DNA from: Gordius sp. MW1 | Taxonomy: Eukaryota > Nematomorpha > Gordioida > Gordea > Gordiidae | Direction: 5' to 3' | Assembly (NCBI GenBank): GCA_964036665.1 | Contig: OZ038526.1 | Location: 26,226,001-26,290,000, forward strand | DNA: 64,000 nucleotides | Shown here: positions 1-12,900 of the stretch, piece after piece | Layout of the letters: each line of letters starts with the position of its first letter | Numbering within the stretch: position 1 is the first letter of the stretch | Position numbers and translations under genes: made by a program | Notes under the pieces: generated by a model | The model's input: the letters and a program-made list of their open reading frames with translations, nothing else | Databases searched by the model: none | What the model was told of the DNA's origin: nothing

Positions 1-921
1 TTTTAACTTATATTTCCGGGCTTAAACATATACTTCAAAATTTGATTAATTTTATAATAACTTTTTTAATAATTAAGAAAGCGAATTAATCCCAGGTGCC
101 CCAGTATCCCTATTTTAACTCAAAAATTTCAATAAATTAATGAAACTCTTATTTTAAAACTAACAACTGAAGTGAGTGCTAGTATTAATGATGCTTACAT
201 TACAACTCGTAGCTTCCATATCATAGGTTTGGCAATATATAAACATAAATCGAAAAACATTTGTTTATCCACAGTGTTGCTATTTTATGTTAAAATAAAG
301 TAAATAAAATATTTGCACAAAGTACCCCTCCTGTTCATCCTTTTTTGATTCATCAATGTGGTGTTTAAATGTAAGTGGAAATTATTAGGGCACATGTGGC
401 GGTTCTATAAAAACACAGCGCTCGCCCCATTGTAATTTTATCTACAATTTAGGACCATGGGGAGGGATTAGTAAGAAGAAGAAATCTTACATTAGAGAAG
501 CGCATCTCACGATGGACCCTTATAATGCTCATGGTACTAAGTCTGTCTCCTTTTAAAATGCTGGTCAAAGATGACACAACACTAGTCGATGAGCAGGGTA
601 TCTAGTCTATGATTGTGCCTTCTTTTTATTTGCGCACTTCGGAATATACAATAGTTTCAATAGTTTGTCAATACATCGAAAAATGAAAAGATGTAACATT
701 GGTCTGTTATAATGCGCGATATTTAATTTGAAAACTCTTTAATAAATAAATGGATGTGCCCAAATTATTAAAACAATTATCCTTATCATTAAAAAATAAG
801 AGTAATGAAAATTATTTATACCTATATGTTATTATTGCATTTAGGCCTTTCACCGGATAATCTTATCATATGCCTCAAGATAATTACAAGGTATCTAAAT
901 AATACAATTTTTTATTCTTAG
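1..921. other. 5' flank of TUBGCP3, no gene seen
   Basis: AT-rich sequence with no convincing coding exon or repeat. It should hold the promoter and any 5' non-coding exon of the gamma-tubulin complex gene, because the first recognised coding exon is preceded by a good splice acceptor ending at 921. I could not place a transcription start. Confidence 0.4.
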
Positions 922-925
922 TTCT

Positions 926-3900
926 ATGTCTTCATGCAATCAAACTGTTGATCAATGCGTAGAACAAATCAAGAAAAAATGTAAGATATGTTTTAATTAT
1001 TTGCATATCTTTTAGTGGATAAAACAAATCCTAACAATATTAATCAAATACTAGCTATTATTGCAAAACTTAAGGAACAAGTATTTGTAAAAATACTTAT
1101 GTGTATCTTAATTTTAGACAGATTCTCAAACACTTTCAAGGCTACTTTATTTTCTTCATTTATTAAGTGAAAATAAAGGCAGTATCATTCAAGTATATAA
1201 AAATATACTATGGCATCAAATAATTAGATTGATTTTTCAAAATACTTGAATGACATGTTTGAAAAAGATAAGGCATATTGCATGTTTAAAACAATTGCAC
1301 AAAGACCTTTACAAACTCAACCAATATGTGACCCAAGGTGCAAAAATTTGTGATTAAAATTTTGACAATGAATTGTTAAAAAAATTAAAATTGCTAATTT
1401 TTTTAATACATCCTTATTTTATGTATATTAAATTTATAAAAATTAGTTACTGGCAAAATGATCAAAATTTTAATGTCAACAATTTTGAAGTGTCACAAAG
1501 TATGTGTTTACCAAGTTTTTCTTTTACATATTGAATAAATTTTAAAGTTAATATTTATTTTTTATTGATACATAAACATATAATTTAATATTATTTAGAA
1601 GTTATTTTATTTATTATTATTTTTTTATTTATGGCTTAGAAGGATCGTATAAACTTTACTTGTTAGAGTGTCATCTACTGAAAGACTTAACACATGTAAT
1701 GGTGGATATTGATGGAAATAACATAAAAATTATTAGACCTGATTGGAAAGTTCAGTTACATGGTTTACCAACTGAGGTATGAATTAAGTCTTATATATTA
1801 TGAGTTTGAGGTAAAACCTCTTGCATATGTTACCGATATTTAAGATACATTATTCAAATTATTTACGATTTCTATGCATGTATGAGTGCCATGCCTCTAG
1901 TTTAACTATATTTATAAGTCCTCTGTGTATATTATTTTATTTAGTACAAATTAATAAAAAATAATTATATTAGATACTTTTTTTATTTTTTATATACTTA
2001 GTCATAAATCATATTTGCAATTAAATAAATGAACCAATCCTTTTAGCCTTCCATTGGTAGAAACATTTTTAAGGTGGATGTAAAATCTCTACAACTTCTA
2101 AAATATGTTGAAATTGAATTTTAAAATTTTACAAAAAGGGTATTAACATTCTGACTATAATTTTTATAAAATATTTATCAATAGCTACATTCAAAATAAC
2201 AGACTAGCTTTAAAAACTATTTCTTTGATAAACTAAAGTATATTTTTAGGTTTATAGAAACTGTAAAATTTTAAAAAACTGTGAATTTAAATGCACAAAA
2301 ATTTCTATAATGAATTTTTAAATCTATCTTTGTCAGCATTCTTAACATGTATAAATTTAAAAAGTTATCTTTTTATGTGATAAAGTGTGTACTTTATAAT
2401 AATTTCATTGATATAACAATGATTTTCTCAAATGTTTTTTATCTCTTAAATTTTTGTGCTTCATGTAAACCTAAATTTGGTCATTTAATATTTTTTTAAA
2501 GGGGGTCAGGAAAGGAATAAATTGCTGTACTGATTAAAAGATTTTTGCACCAATCTTTTAGAAATTAAGAAGATTTAATAGCAAAAGTTTAGCCTTGTAT
2601 TTGTCTTTTATTTTACTAAAAGATTTTTTTGAATAAATTTGGAGATTTTTTAAACACAAGAGAGCATGATTAATCAGGTTGTTGTGGTAAAACTTTTTGT
2701 TTTTGATTTAGAATGATCTTAAAAGTTAATAACAAATTAAGTTACGAAATATTATGTTGGGAAATGCAAAGTTTGTGAAAGAATGTTTTTAATGAGTTTA
2801 TTTTCTTTTTAAAGCAAACATGTCTATCACCAAGGCTTTTTTAAATAACTAAAATTTTTAATAACGAAAATTTTTTTACTTATAAGCTAAGGTTTTATTA
2901 CTATTTTTGATAATATTATTGCCATTTTTAACAACTTGCTTATATATATATATAGCTTATTTTAACAAAAATGTAATTTTATACATAGAAAACTTTGTTA
3001 GAACCAGCAACGTATGAGCAAATATCAAAAATAGCCGAATGTGGATGGTTGTTTTCACAGGTTTACACTTTTACCAAAGAAAATTCGGAATCTGGTAAAG
3101 GAAAAATTTCCCAGGTAATAAATTTATTAATTTATGGTATTTTTAATATCTAAAATAATTTATATGTGCGATATACATGTAAATAACTATATTAAATCTT
3201 ATGAATATTGCTAATCAACATTTAAATTGTATATTATAATTTATAAATAAAATTTGCTTTGATTTTAGGCCCTGTCCGCGATATTGCAGCAAGAACTCAT
3301 ACATTATTATAGATTCGTAGCGATTATTAGCTCTTTGGTAAGTTCACACCAACAAAAAAATCTTTTACTCATAGTGACTTTAAATAAAAGTTTGAAATAC
3401 TTTTGTAAAAAGGAGAATCAAAAAATTTATATTGATCTATGTTTCTGATAATTCCTCAGTTAAATATTTTCTTCTTCTCATGAATTTTTAAAATTCTGAG
3501 ACGTTTAAAAAGATTTAAGAGTGATTTCGAAGGTTTTTTTAATTAATGGTATATTCAAACAAATAACATTGTTAACTCAGTAATATACACGTTAAAATGA
3601 AAATTTTATGCGTAAGAGGTTAAAAAGTGAATTTTTTTAAACAATCAAGTATTACTTATGTAAAGTTTGGGGTCTCCAGGACCCCATTATCGTGTAACTA
3701 TATTTTTAAATTAAAAAGTTAATCTTTTAAAACAACCAAGTATCGCATTTTCTCAACTAAGTCTATCGCTCAAAGGATCTACAACCAATTAAAATGTAGT
3801 TCAAATTTGCAAAGCATGCTTTTAACTTACTAGTTTTATATTTATTCATGTTATAGCTTTATAAGGTTGCAAAAATTTATATTAAACCTATAATATATGA

Positions 3901-6900
3901 AGCTTAAAATTTTTATTGCTGCATATATATTTTTTTTCATAGTTTAGATTAAATGCTTTATAATAAATTAATATGCATTTACAAGATTTAATCAGATATA
4001 ATTATATAGTAATATTAAAATTTTAATGTTTAATTATTGAGTTGTGCAGTATATAAATTGTGCAATATACGATTTGAGTATAAATCACCAAGTAATATTT
4101 ATGTAAAGTTTGGGCTCTCCGGGACCCCATTATCTGGGTAACTATTTTTAAATTATGTTTGCTCGATAGATTGATGAAGATTTGCGAACTTTCGAAAGCA
4201 CGACGCAAATGTCTCCTCAAAATTACATCTTGAATCCCAACGTCACCGTTCTAAGATTGCTAGCCTTGTCGCAAGATATATTGCATCGCCTCAAGATTTT
4301 AACCATGATCATTCTCGATACTCAAGGTAAGGGAGGCCAAATTTTTTTCCTTTTTTATCGATTATTTTTGTCTTCCTTTCTATCGCAGCATCTGCAAGGA
4401 CATAGTTATCATCCGGTTATTTTTATCAAAATTGTTTTTTTTTGTATAAAAGGCCAGGCTGCCTTAAAACCTAGTGAAAAAAGAGGATTAATAATGATTA
4501 TATGAATATAGGTATAATCAGAAATGTTATATCCAATATATAAATAAGTTAATTTTGGCTTTAAACGGGCCATAAAATAAATTAGGCAAAGATGTTTAAA
4601 GCGTTTAAAGATTAGTTTTTCTAACGGTCCCATGGCTAAATTATTGATATAATAAACATCCTAATATTCACATAAATAAAAGAATTTATTGAGAAATAAA
4701 CTTTTCCACAATATTTTAGCAATTATTTTCATTGACACCGTTTTCAATATGTGACTATTTGTCGCTTTCGACGGTTGTGATACTTCCAACATTGATTATA
4801 CATGGCATAAACGTTGTTTTTTTAGAGGAGTTATCGCATTCACTTTACGAACCTTTTAGGGAAAATCTAAATTTGCGCTTTGCATTTTTAAAGTTAGATT
4901 CCTTTAATTTTTAGGCCTGAAGGGATGCAAAATTTTGTCGGTGCTCTATAATTTGAGCTTTAACGGAGATCCGATAGCTACGCAACTTATACGTCAAATC
5001 TTGGTTGCTTCCTCCAAACCCCTGTCCGATTTCATTTTTAAATGGATTATGGAGGGCGTCTTGAGCGATCATTGTCGCGAGGTAACCTAATTTATGAATA
5101 AATCTCGACTAAATATTTTAAAATTATTTCTTTTTTAGAATTTTAGATTGGCTTTTAGTAGTAAAAATGCAAATTTCCCTTGGTTTTATGCACGGGCGTA
5201 GCTAGGGGGAATTGAAAAATTTGTCGAAATTTATTAAAATTATGGCTAAAATTTCAAAAAATGATCATTTTGCCCCTCCCTATATCATTATTACTTCCCC
5301 CTCTAATTCCATGCTGGCTACGCCCTTGATTTTTTATATTACAAAATGCTTGTTATCTTAGGTCAATACACAATTTCCGACGTTTGATAATAAAATTACG
5401 CCCTTCGGGCGTAACTGGGGGCTTCGCCCCCAGACCCCCTTGGGGGCTTCGCCCCCAAACCCCCTGCTGGGGGCTCCGCCCCCAGTCCCCCGGAGAAGGG
5501 AAGGGGGGGGGGGGAAGGGAAGAGGGGACGACTCATCTATTCTACGTATAAATGTAGCTTATTTGCTATGCAATTTATGGGCGAGAAAGGTGAGAAGGGG
5601 CGAGAATGCCTATAGGGGGGTATTAAATGCAAAAGAATTGGACTGACGGGCATAGGTAGGTATCAATGTTAGCCAAAAAAACGTAAAATTTTATTTTGAT
5701 TTACAATTTGACGAAGCGGGAAAATATAAATGAGTTAAGTGTATAATGTCGGCTGGATAAAGTATATAAATATCATCTTTATTTTTTATTTTTTAATTAA
5801 TGAAATTAGGTTAAACATTTTAGGTTAGGAGGGTGAAGGGGCTAAAATGTAACTCTTGGAGGAAGCTTTATTGAAATTTTTTGTCATTTAGTGGGGGGGG
5901 GACTAGTTTTGCCTGGGTTTTGCTTGGTCGACCTTTAGCCCCTAAATGACGAAAATAAAATTTTTCAATGAAAAAACCCTTAAAAATTAAAAATTGTAGG
6001 TTTGGCCCCCCCCCTGATTGAAATTTTAAACGTTTCGCCTCCCCCCCAAACCAAAACCTGGCTACGTCCATGTACCTGTCTGATCAATTAAATTTCATTT
6101 TTGATAACCATATTTTTACGATAAAATGTTTTTTAAAAGTGTACTGAATTATAGAGTTAGACGTCATTTATAATAGGTTCATATGGAAAACATAACATTA
6201 TACAAAGACATTTGGAATATATTAAAAATGTATTTAAAAAGGAGAAATTAATGTTTATTAAATGAAAGATTAAATTATTGAAGGAGAGATTAATGTTTAT
6301 TAAATGATAAAAGAGGCGTTAAATAACAGAGATTAGATAAGGTATATACATAAGAAGTGGGGTCAGCATAAGGAGGCTGGATTATTACCAAAAGTTCCGA
6401 GAAGATTGAATACATTAAAATATAAAGCTAGAAAAAATGCAACCATTTCATTTTTAAGTTAAACTGTTTGAACCAAAACAAAATCTAGTGGAACGTTATT
6501 GTAAGTAAAGGAAAACTTTAAATTAGTATGCCCTAATTCGCAGTTTATTAAATTAAAGATTAATTTTCTAATTTAAAAGATTTATAAATAAATAGCCCTA
6601 TAAATATTTGATTGATATAAACAGCTGACTTGGCGCTCTAAGTGTATTTGCCTGAAGTGAGGGGGAATAGAAGAGTAACTACCTCCTTCCCCCCCTTTCC
6701 CTCCGTTAAAACTAAACGCACACACTATCCCCCCTTTCCCTCCGTTAATTTGCCAAAAGCATATAAAAATCAATAATAATAAAAAGGGGTTGAGGGATGA
6801 TCTCCTCCACTCCCGCCCCCTAATAATACCAACTCAGCGGTGGAAGGGTAAGATAGGGAGGGGTAGGGGTTTAACGTATAATCAATATAAAAATAAAATA

Positions 6901-9900
6901 AATAATATTCAAAAAACAAATTTAAAATAAAAACTTATATTGGACATAAATAGTGAGGTTTTGAATGCTCGAATAGTAAAGGTTAAATTCTTTTCTAGGT
7001 AACGACGGTATACTTGTAAAACTGAAACATGGTAACAACAGATGCGTTATCATTAAAAGGGCGAAATGGACACGACTATATGGTAACTTAAGTGAACACA
7101 TGTGACCTTTTCAAAGAGTATAAACAGAAACTTACGAATTGCTATCCTCCCCCCTTTTTTTTAATTATCAGTAAGTTGTTGAAAGGCAATATTTTATCTG
7201 TTATTTTAGCAATCATTAGAAATAGGAAATAAAGATATTGTGATTTCAATCAAGTAGTTAAAGCTTTTGAATACATAAAAACTAGTTTTATGAGTTAATT
7301 TTGATAACACAAAAACTAAATGTTAATATGTTTGGGAATAATTTGTTATTGATAAGGTTTTTTTAAGTCTAGAAATGGATAAATGTCTGAAAACATTAAA
7401 TTCTTACAAAAATGTTTATTGGTCAGCAGCCAACGGACGGCCAAAAAGGCTTATTATCAATGGTAGGAACAAGAACAATCATTTGTGGCTTATAATAAAA
7501 ATTTTTGAAAATAAAATTTAAATATATAAAAATGCGTTAGATATTAAAAAATATGACTTTTAAAAATAAGATGTAATAATAATTAGATTTATTAATAAGA
7601 TATCTAAAAATAAAATAGTATAGATATTCAAAAATGATATAAGTCATTTTTTTAATTGGTCAGCAGCCAGGACAGGGTAGAGGTGGTTATAAATTCATAA
7701 TAGTCAAAAAAACGAAAAAATAATTTTCGAATCACATTTTGGCCAATGGTCATTTTTTTCATTGGTCAGCAGCCAGGACACGGTAAAAGTGGATATAAAT
7801 TTATAAGAGTCAAAACAAAAAACAAAAAAAAAATTTTCGAATCACATTTTGGCCAATGGTCATTTTTTTTAATTGGTCAGTTCCAACAGATGGTCTATAA
7901 ATCAGTGTTAGCGAAAAAAAACGAAAAAAAAAATTTCGATTCACATTTTGGCCAATGGTCAATTTTTTCATTGGTCAGCACCCAACGGACGGCCAAAACG
8001 TCTTATTATCAATGGTAGTAACAGGAACAATCATAATAGTCGAAAAAAACGAAAAAATAAACTTGGATTCACATTTTGGCCAATGGTCAATTTTTTCATT
8101 GGTCAGCAGCCAACGGACGGCCAAAACGTCTTATTATCAATGGTAGTAACAGGAACAATCATAATAGTCGAAAAAAACGAAAAAATAAACTTGGATTCAC
8201 ATTTTGGCCAATGGTCAATTTTTTCATTGGTCAGCAGCCAACGGACGGCCAAAACGTCTTATTATCAATGGTAGTAACAGGAACAATCATAATAGTCGGA
8301 AAAAAAACGAAAAAATAAACTTGGATTCACATTTTGGCCAATGGTCATTTTTTTCATTGGTCAGCACCCAACGGACGGCCAAAAAGTCATAATAGCAATG
8401 GTAGTAACAGGGACAATCATAAGAGTTAAAAAAAACTCCGGGATTCTAACCCAAAAACTAGTTAAATTGCATAGCAAATAAAAGTAAACAACTTTTATTT
8501 CTGTTTATTATATAACATTGGTCAGCAGCCAACGGACGGCCAAAAAGTCATAATAGCAATGGTAGAAACAGGAACAATCATAATAGTCGAAAAAAAACGA
8601 AAAAAATAATTTCGATTCACATTTTGGCCAATGGTCATTTTTTTGATTGGTCAGCAGCCAGCGGACGGCCAAAAATTCTTATTATCAATGATAGTAACAA
8701 GAACAAACAGGGACAATCATAAGAGTCAAAAAAAACTCCGGGATTCTAACCCAAAAACTAGTTAAATTGCATAGCAATTAAAAGTAAACAACTTTTATTT
8801 ATGTTTATTATATAACATTGGTCAGCAGCCAGCGGACGGCCAAAAAGTCATAATAACAATGGTAGAAACAGGAACAATCATAATAGTCAAAAAAAAAACG
8901 AAAAAATAATTTCGATTCACATTTTGGCCAATGGTCATTTTTTTCATTGGTCAGCAGCCAGCGGACGGCCAAAAATTCTTATTATCAATGATAGTAACAA
9001 GAACAATCATAAAAGTCAAAAAAACTCCGGGATTTTAACCCCAAAACTAGTTAAATTAACATTAATATTCGAATTCCAAGCGGTTTTAGCAGTAAACAAG
9101 CCGAAGTCATTCGGTGCGTGACATCCACGTTCGGTGCGCACGCCGAATAGCGTGACAAAACAAATTGGAAAGTGAGCCCATAAATTGCATAGCAATTAAA
9201 AATCCATAGTCTTTTGAACTAAATTGTATGTTAAATGCATTGTAATTTCGATGAGCATGTGTGATGCAGTTATTATTTTTGAACAAATGAATTGAATTAG
9301 ACTTGAAGATCTCGTTATGCCACTAATATAACTAACTCCGAAGCGATTTAAGATATATAGGAATTTTGTAAAATAATAATCACAGCCTTTGAAACCTAAC
9401 TCTATATAAGGTGCCCTTAACCCTCGATTTTTGTAATAAAAATTGCGAGTCCATTTAATTATTATTTTGAATGCAATTATGTTTAAATTATTATATATCT
9501 CGTGCTTTTAAATTAACTATGGCTTGTTTTGGCTATAAGTAACCTTTTCGTAGTTTATCATAGAAGATATGATGGAACTAACGCAACGAGACCCCTGGAC
9601 CGAGAGATATGGAATAAATCAGAAAATGATACCACCTTTCCTCTCTCCCGACCTCCTTTTTAAGGTAAATAACATTGCAAAATCAACCTCTAAATAGTGA
9701 TTTTATAATTTCTTATTTAAATGATATTTAACAATTATAGTTACAATCTCAAGCATTAGCTTAAGTTATGAGTACGTTTATCGAATGTAGTGGTGAATTT
9801 TAATTAAGAAATTACTATGTTTATTCATATATTATAATTACTAGGGCTGCACCGATATCAAATTTTTAACCGATACCGATACTACTATTTAAATTAATAT

Positions 9901-12900
9901 ACCGATACCAATATTTTACATCTTATAAAAATTAGACTTGTTAATATTTATAATGCTTTATTTAAAATATTCCCAGTTTTTTTTCATAAGTCGTATATAC
10001 AATATATAATATAAAAATAAATACATTATATTATAAATTGTAAATACGAACTAACTTACATAATAATATAAATAAGTGGCGGTAGAAATTTGAATGAATG
10101 AATCAATGAAAAAATAAATTAGATTTAAGAGCAATTAAGTATAATTTAATTTAAAATGTATATAGATATACAGCTCTAACAAATATAATATTTGTAAAAA
10201 GTTTCAAGTATCGGTATCGGTACGATTAATATCGGTAAAAATCGTGATATCGGTACCGATACCAATATCGGTGCAGCCCTAATAATTACACATAATTGTT
10301 AGGGTACATTCCAGTTTTCAAACACTTTTTAACTTTAATCGTTTTTGTTTGAATTTTGCGCAGATATTTGCCACTGGTAAGTCGGTTTATTTTTTGAAAG
10401 AAGTCTGCCACGTTTTGGATTTTCGCATGGATAACGTTATAAATCGAGATAGCTCTGACGCGGTTAGCACAAGTTTTGCCAATCCCTCGAGCAGTATTCA
10501 ACTTTTAGACCCCGCTACTGGTGGTAAATTTATGTTCACGTTCAAGAGTGATATTTTTGAAGTGGTTGGATCGAGTTGGGCATTGTTAGTTGCTCAATTT
10601 TAACAAATATTTACGGTTAAAATTGAATTCTAATCTATTTTTGACCCTCACATTAGGTGAATTAGTTGTTATCAATATAAAATTTTGGGCTTGTTAAATT
10701 GAGTAAAGAAAGAAATTATTGATTTAGAAATTAATTACTGCTGAACTCGGTTATCATATTATTTTTATAGACTTTATATTTCTAAATTTCCCAATATTGA
10801 TATATTTTTCCGAACTTTTGACTTCAAATTGTTGGTTTTGTACGTTAATCGACTCAAAATCGCGAATTGTGAGCTTATCTAAGTGGACCTTCCTTAAAGT
10901 AACATACCTCCGTTATCGATAGAAGGCGCCACTGGGAAAATTTTTACACTTGAAGCGAAACTTACCTGAAACACAAAATACAAATGTGTTTGAGTGTTTC
11001 AGGGTGAATTATCATAATTTATTGATATTCTCATTATGACTTTTACCATTATTCCCCTCCCCCCAATCATCCAAATCTGTTATACGTGAAGTGTTTTAAC
11101 ATTTAATAACATAATATATTTAAGTGCGCCTTTTTGTTTAAACCCATTTTCGTGCCCTATGATAAGATTTAATGAATAGTATTCCAACTGAACATTCAAA
11201 AACCTACAGCCTACGTCTTGTAATTAATTAAACAGTTTAGTTGAAAGGAGCATTCATATATAATTAATAATAGTGTTGTAAAAACGGCTGGGTTGTGTTT
11301 GGTCAACCTTTGGTTTTAGTCGACTAAACATAAACAAATCAAAAGTTTTATTTTTGCTGCGACTAAGAAAAACAGACCAAAAAACGACCAAACAGAACCC
11401 AGCCATTTTTACATCACGTATTAAAATGTTAACGCACTTTTAATTTGCACGGTCAGAAATAACGAAGGAATTTGCTGGTAGCGTGAGCGCTTGCTACGGG
11501 CATGCCGGTAAACGGCTCGTTAATCACATCCTGCAAGATCTTCACCTAGTGGCCAATTTAGGAGCATTGCGAGATTATGTATTGCTAGCCCGAGGCGATT
11601 TCAGTTATCATCTCATATACCTCTTGGAGCGAGCTAACTCCACTACCCTTTCCAAAAGCTCAAAAGCCCAGGGGAAAAAGCAGGGCGGAGGCGTGAAACA
11701 ATCGGGCACGTTTTTCGTGCACCAAATGGTGGAAGTTTTGGACGAAGCTATACGCTCTTCCAACGCCCTGCATGAACGACCCGACATTTTAAATCGATTG
11801 ACAGTCCTGCTTTCAGAAGTAAGCGTCGAGAAAATGCTTCGCATTTTAGCTCGTTTTGACGGGGTTCTTTTATGTAGTGTTGTAAAAAGGGGTGCGTTTT
11901 GTTTGGTCGACCTTTGGTTTTAGTCGACTAAGCATAAACAGACCAAATATTTTTTGGTGTGTTTTTCTTGGTCGCATAAACAGACCAAACAAAGGTTGTT
12001 TTAGTCAAACCTTTGGTATGTTTTTGTTTAGTCGATTAAAACCAAAGTATGCCCAAAGAAAACCTAGCCGGTTTTACAACAGTCCTTTGATGGTAGAGTG
12101 GTTGTTTAATTATTGCTTAAATCACTAATTGTTAGTAAGTTTTGAGGGCTTGAGAATAGGGAAAACTATTTAAATAATCGTTATAAATTACTAGATTTTG
12201 TTTGCATGGCAGTTTTAAGCTCCCCGTCTTCAAAATATCGTATGCTCTGCTTGGCTGAAATTTTTTAAACTCTAGACATTTTTGAAAGTTAATTAAACAC
12301 TTCTGCACCCGATCATAAAGAAGTTTGAAAACATTATTTTATACCTCATTCCAAAAAATTTATCATTCAGATGTTTGTATTTGTTTACGTTTTTGATAAT
12401 CTTTTAGCCGAAGACGCAAAAGACGAACGTTCCTATATGGGAGACATTCGGATTAAAATACATGGTGGATGGTCCCCTCAAAGTGGTAAATTTATACCTC
12501 ATTTTTTATAATTATTATATTACCAATCTGCGTTTTGTTGGGTCGGCCTTTGCTATTTTTCGCTCTATTTTTATAGGTCGACCACTAGGATTAGTCGAGA
12601 TTTGAAAAACAGACCAGAGTTGACCGTTAGTCTTGGTTAAAGTAAGGTCGACCGAACAAAACCCAGCCGTTTTTACAACACTACTATAATATGACGTAAA
12701 AATTAATGACGCCTTAGCTATTTTTATAAATCAGATATTTGTACCCTTAACATAATGTTGTAAATGTAGTTTAATGTGACACCCCGTAGATGAATTTAAT
12801 TTATTTGTAAATTCCTTTTTTTTTAAATTAAATCGTAGAAAAGTTCGTAATTAGTGATTAACATGCTTGTCTTGAACCCTTGCTTTCATTAGAAAATTAA

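Noticed and set aside
870..894. ATGCCTCAAGATAATTACAAG before a GTATCT donor as the first TUBGCP3 exon
   Set aside because: Joining it to the exon at 922 gives the wrong phase and an immediate stop.
7746..8392. Overlapping short open frames with repeated peptides such as FFIGQQPTDGQNVLL
   Set aside because: They arise from the 128-bp tandem unit. The unit length is not a multiple of three, so each copy shifts frame; there is no conserved protein.
7415..9207. CRISPR-like appearance of regularly spaced repeats
   Set aside because: The whole 128-bp unit is conserved, without unique spacers, and the genome is eukaryotic.
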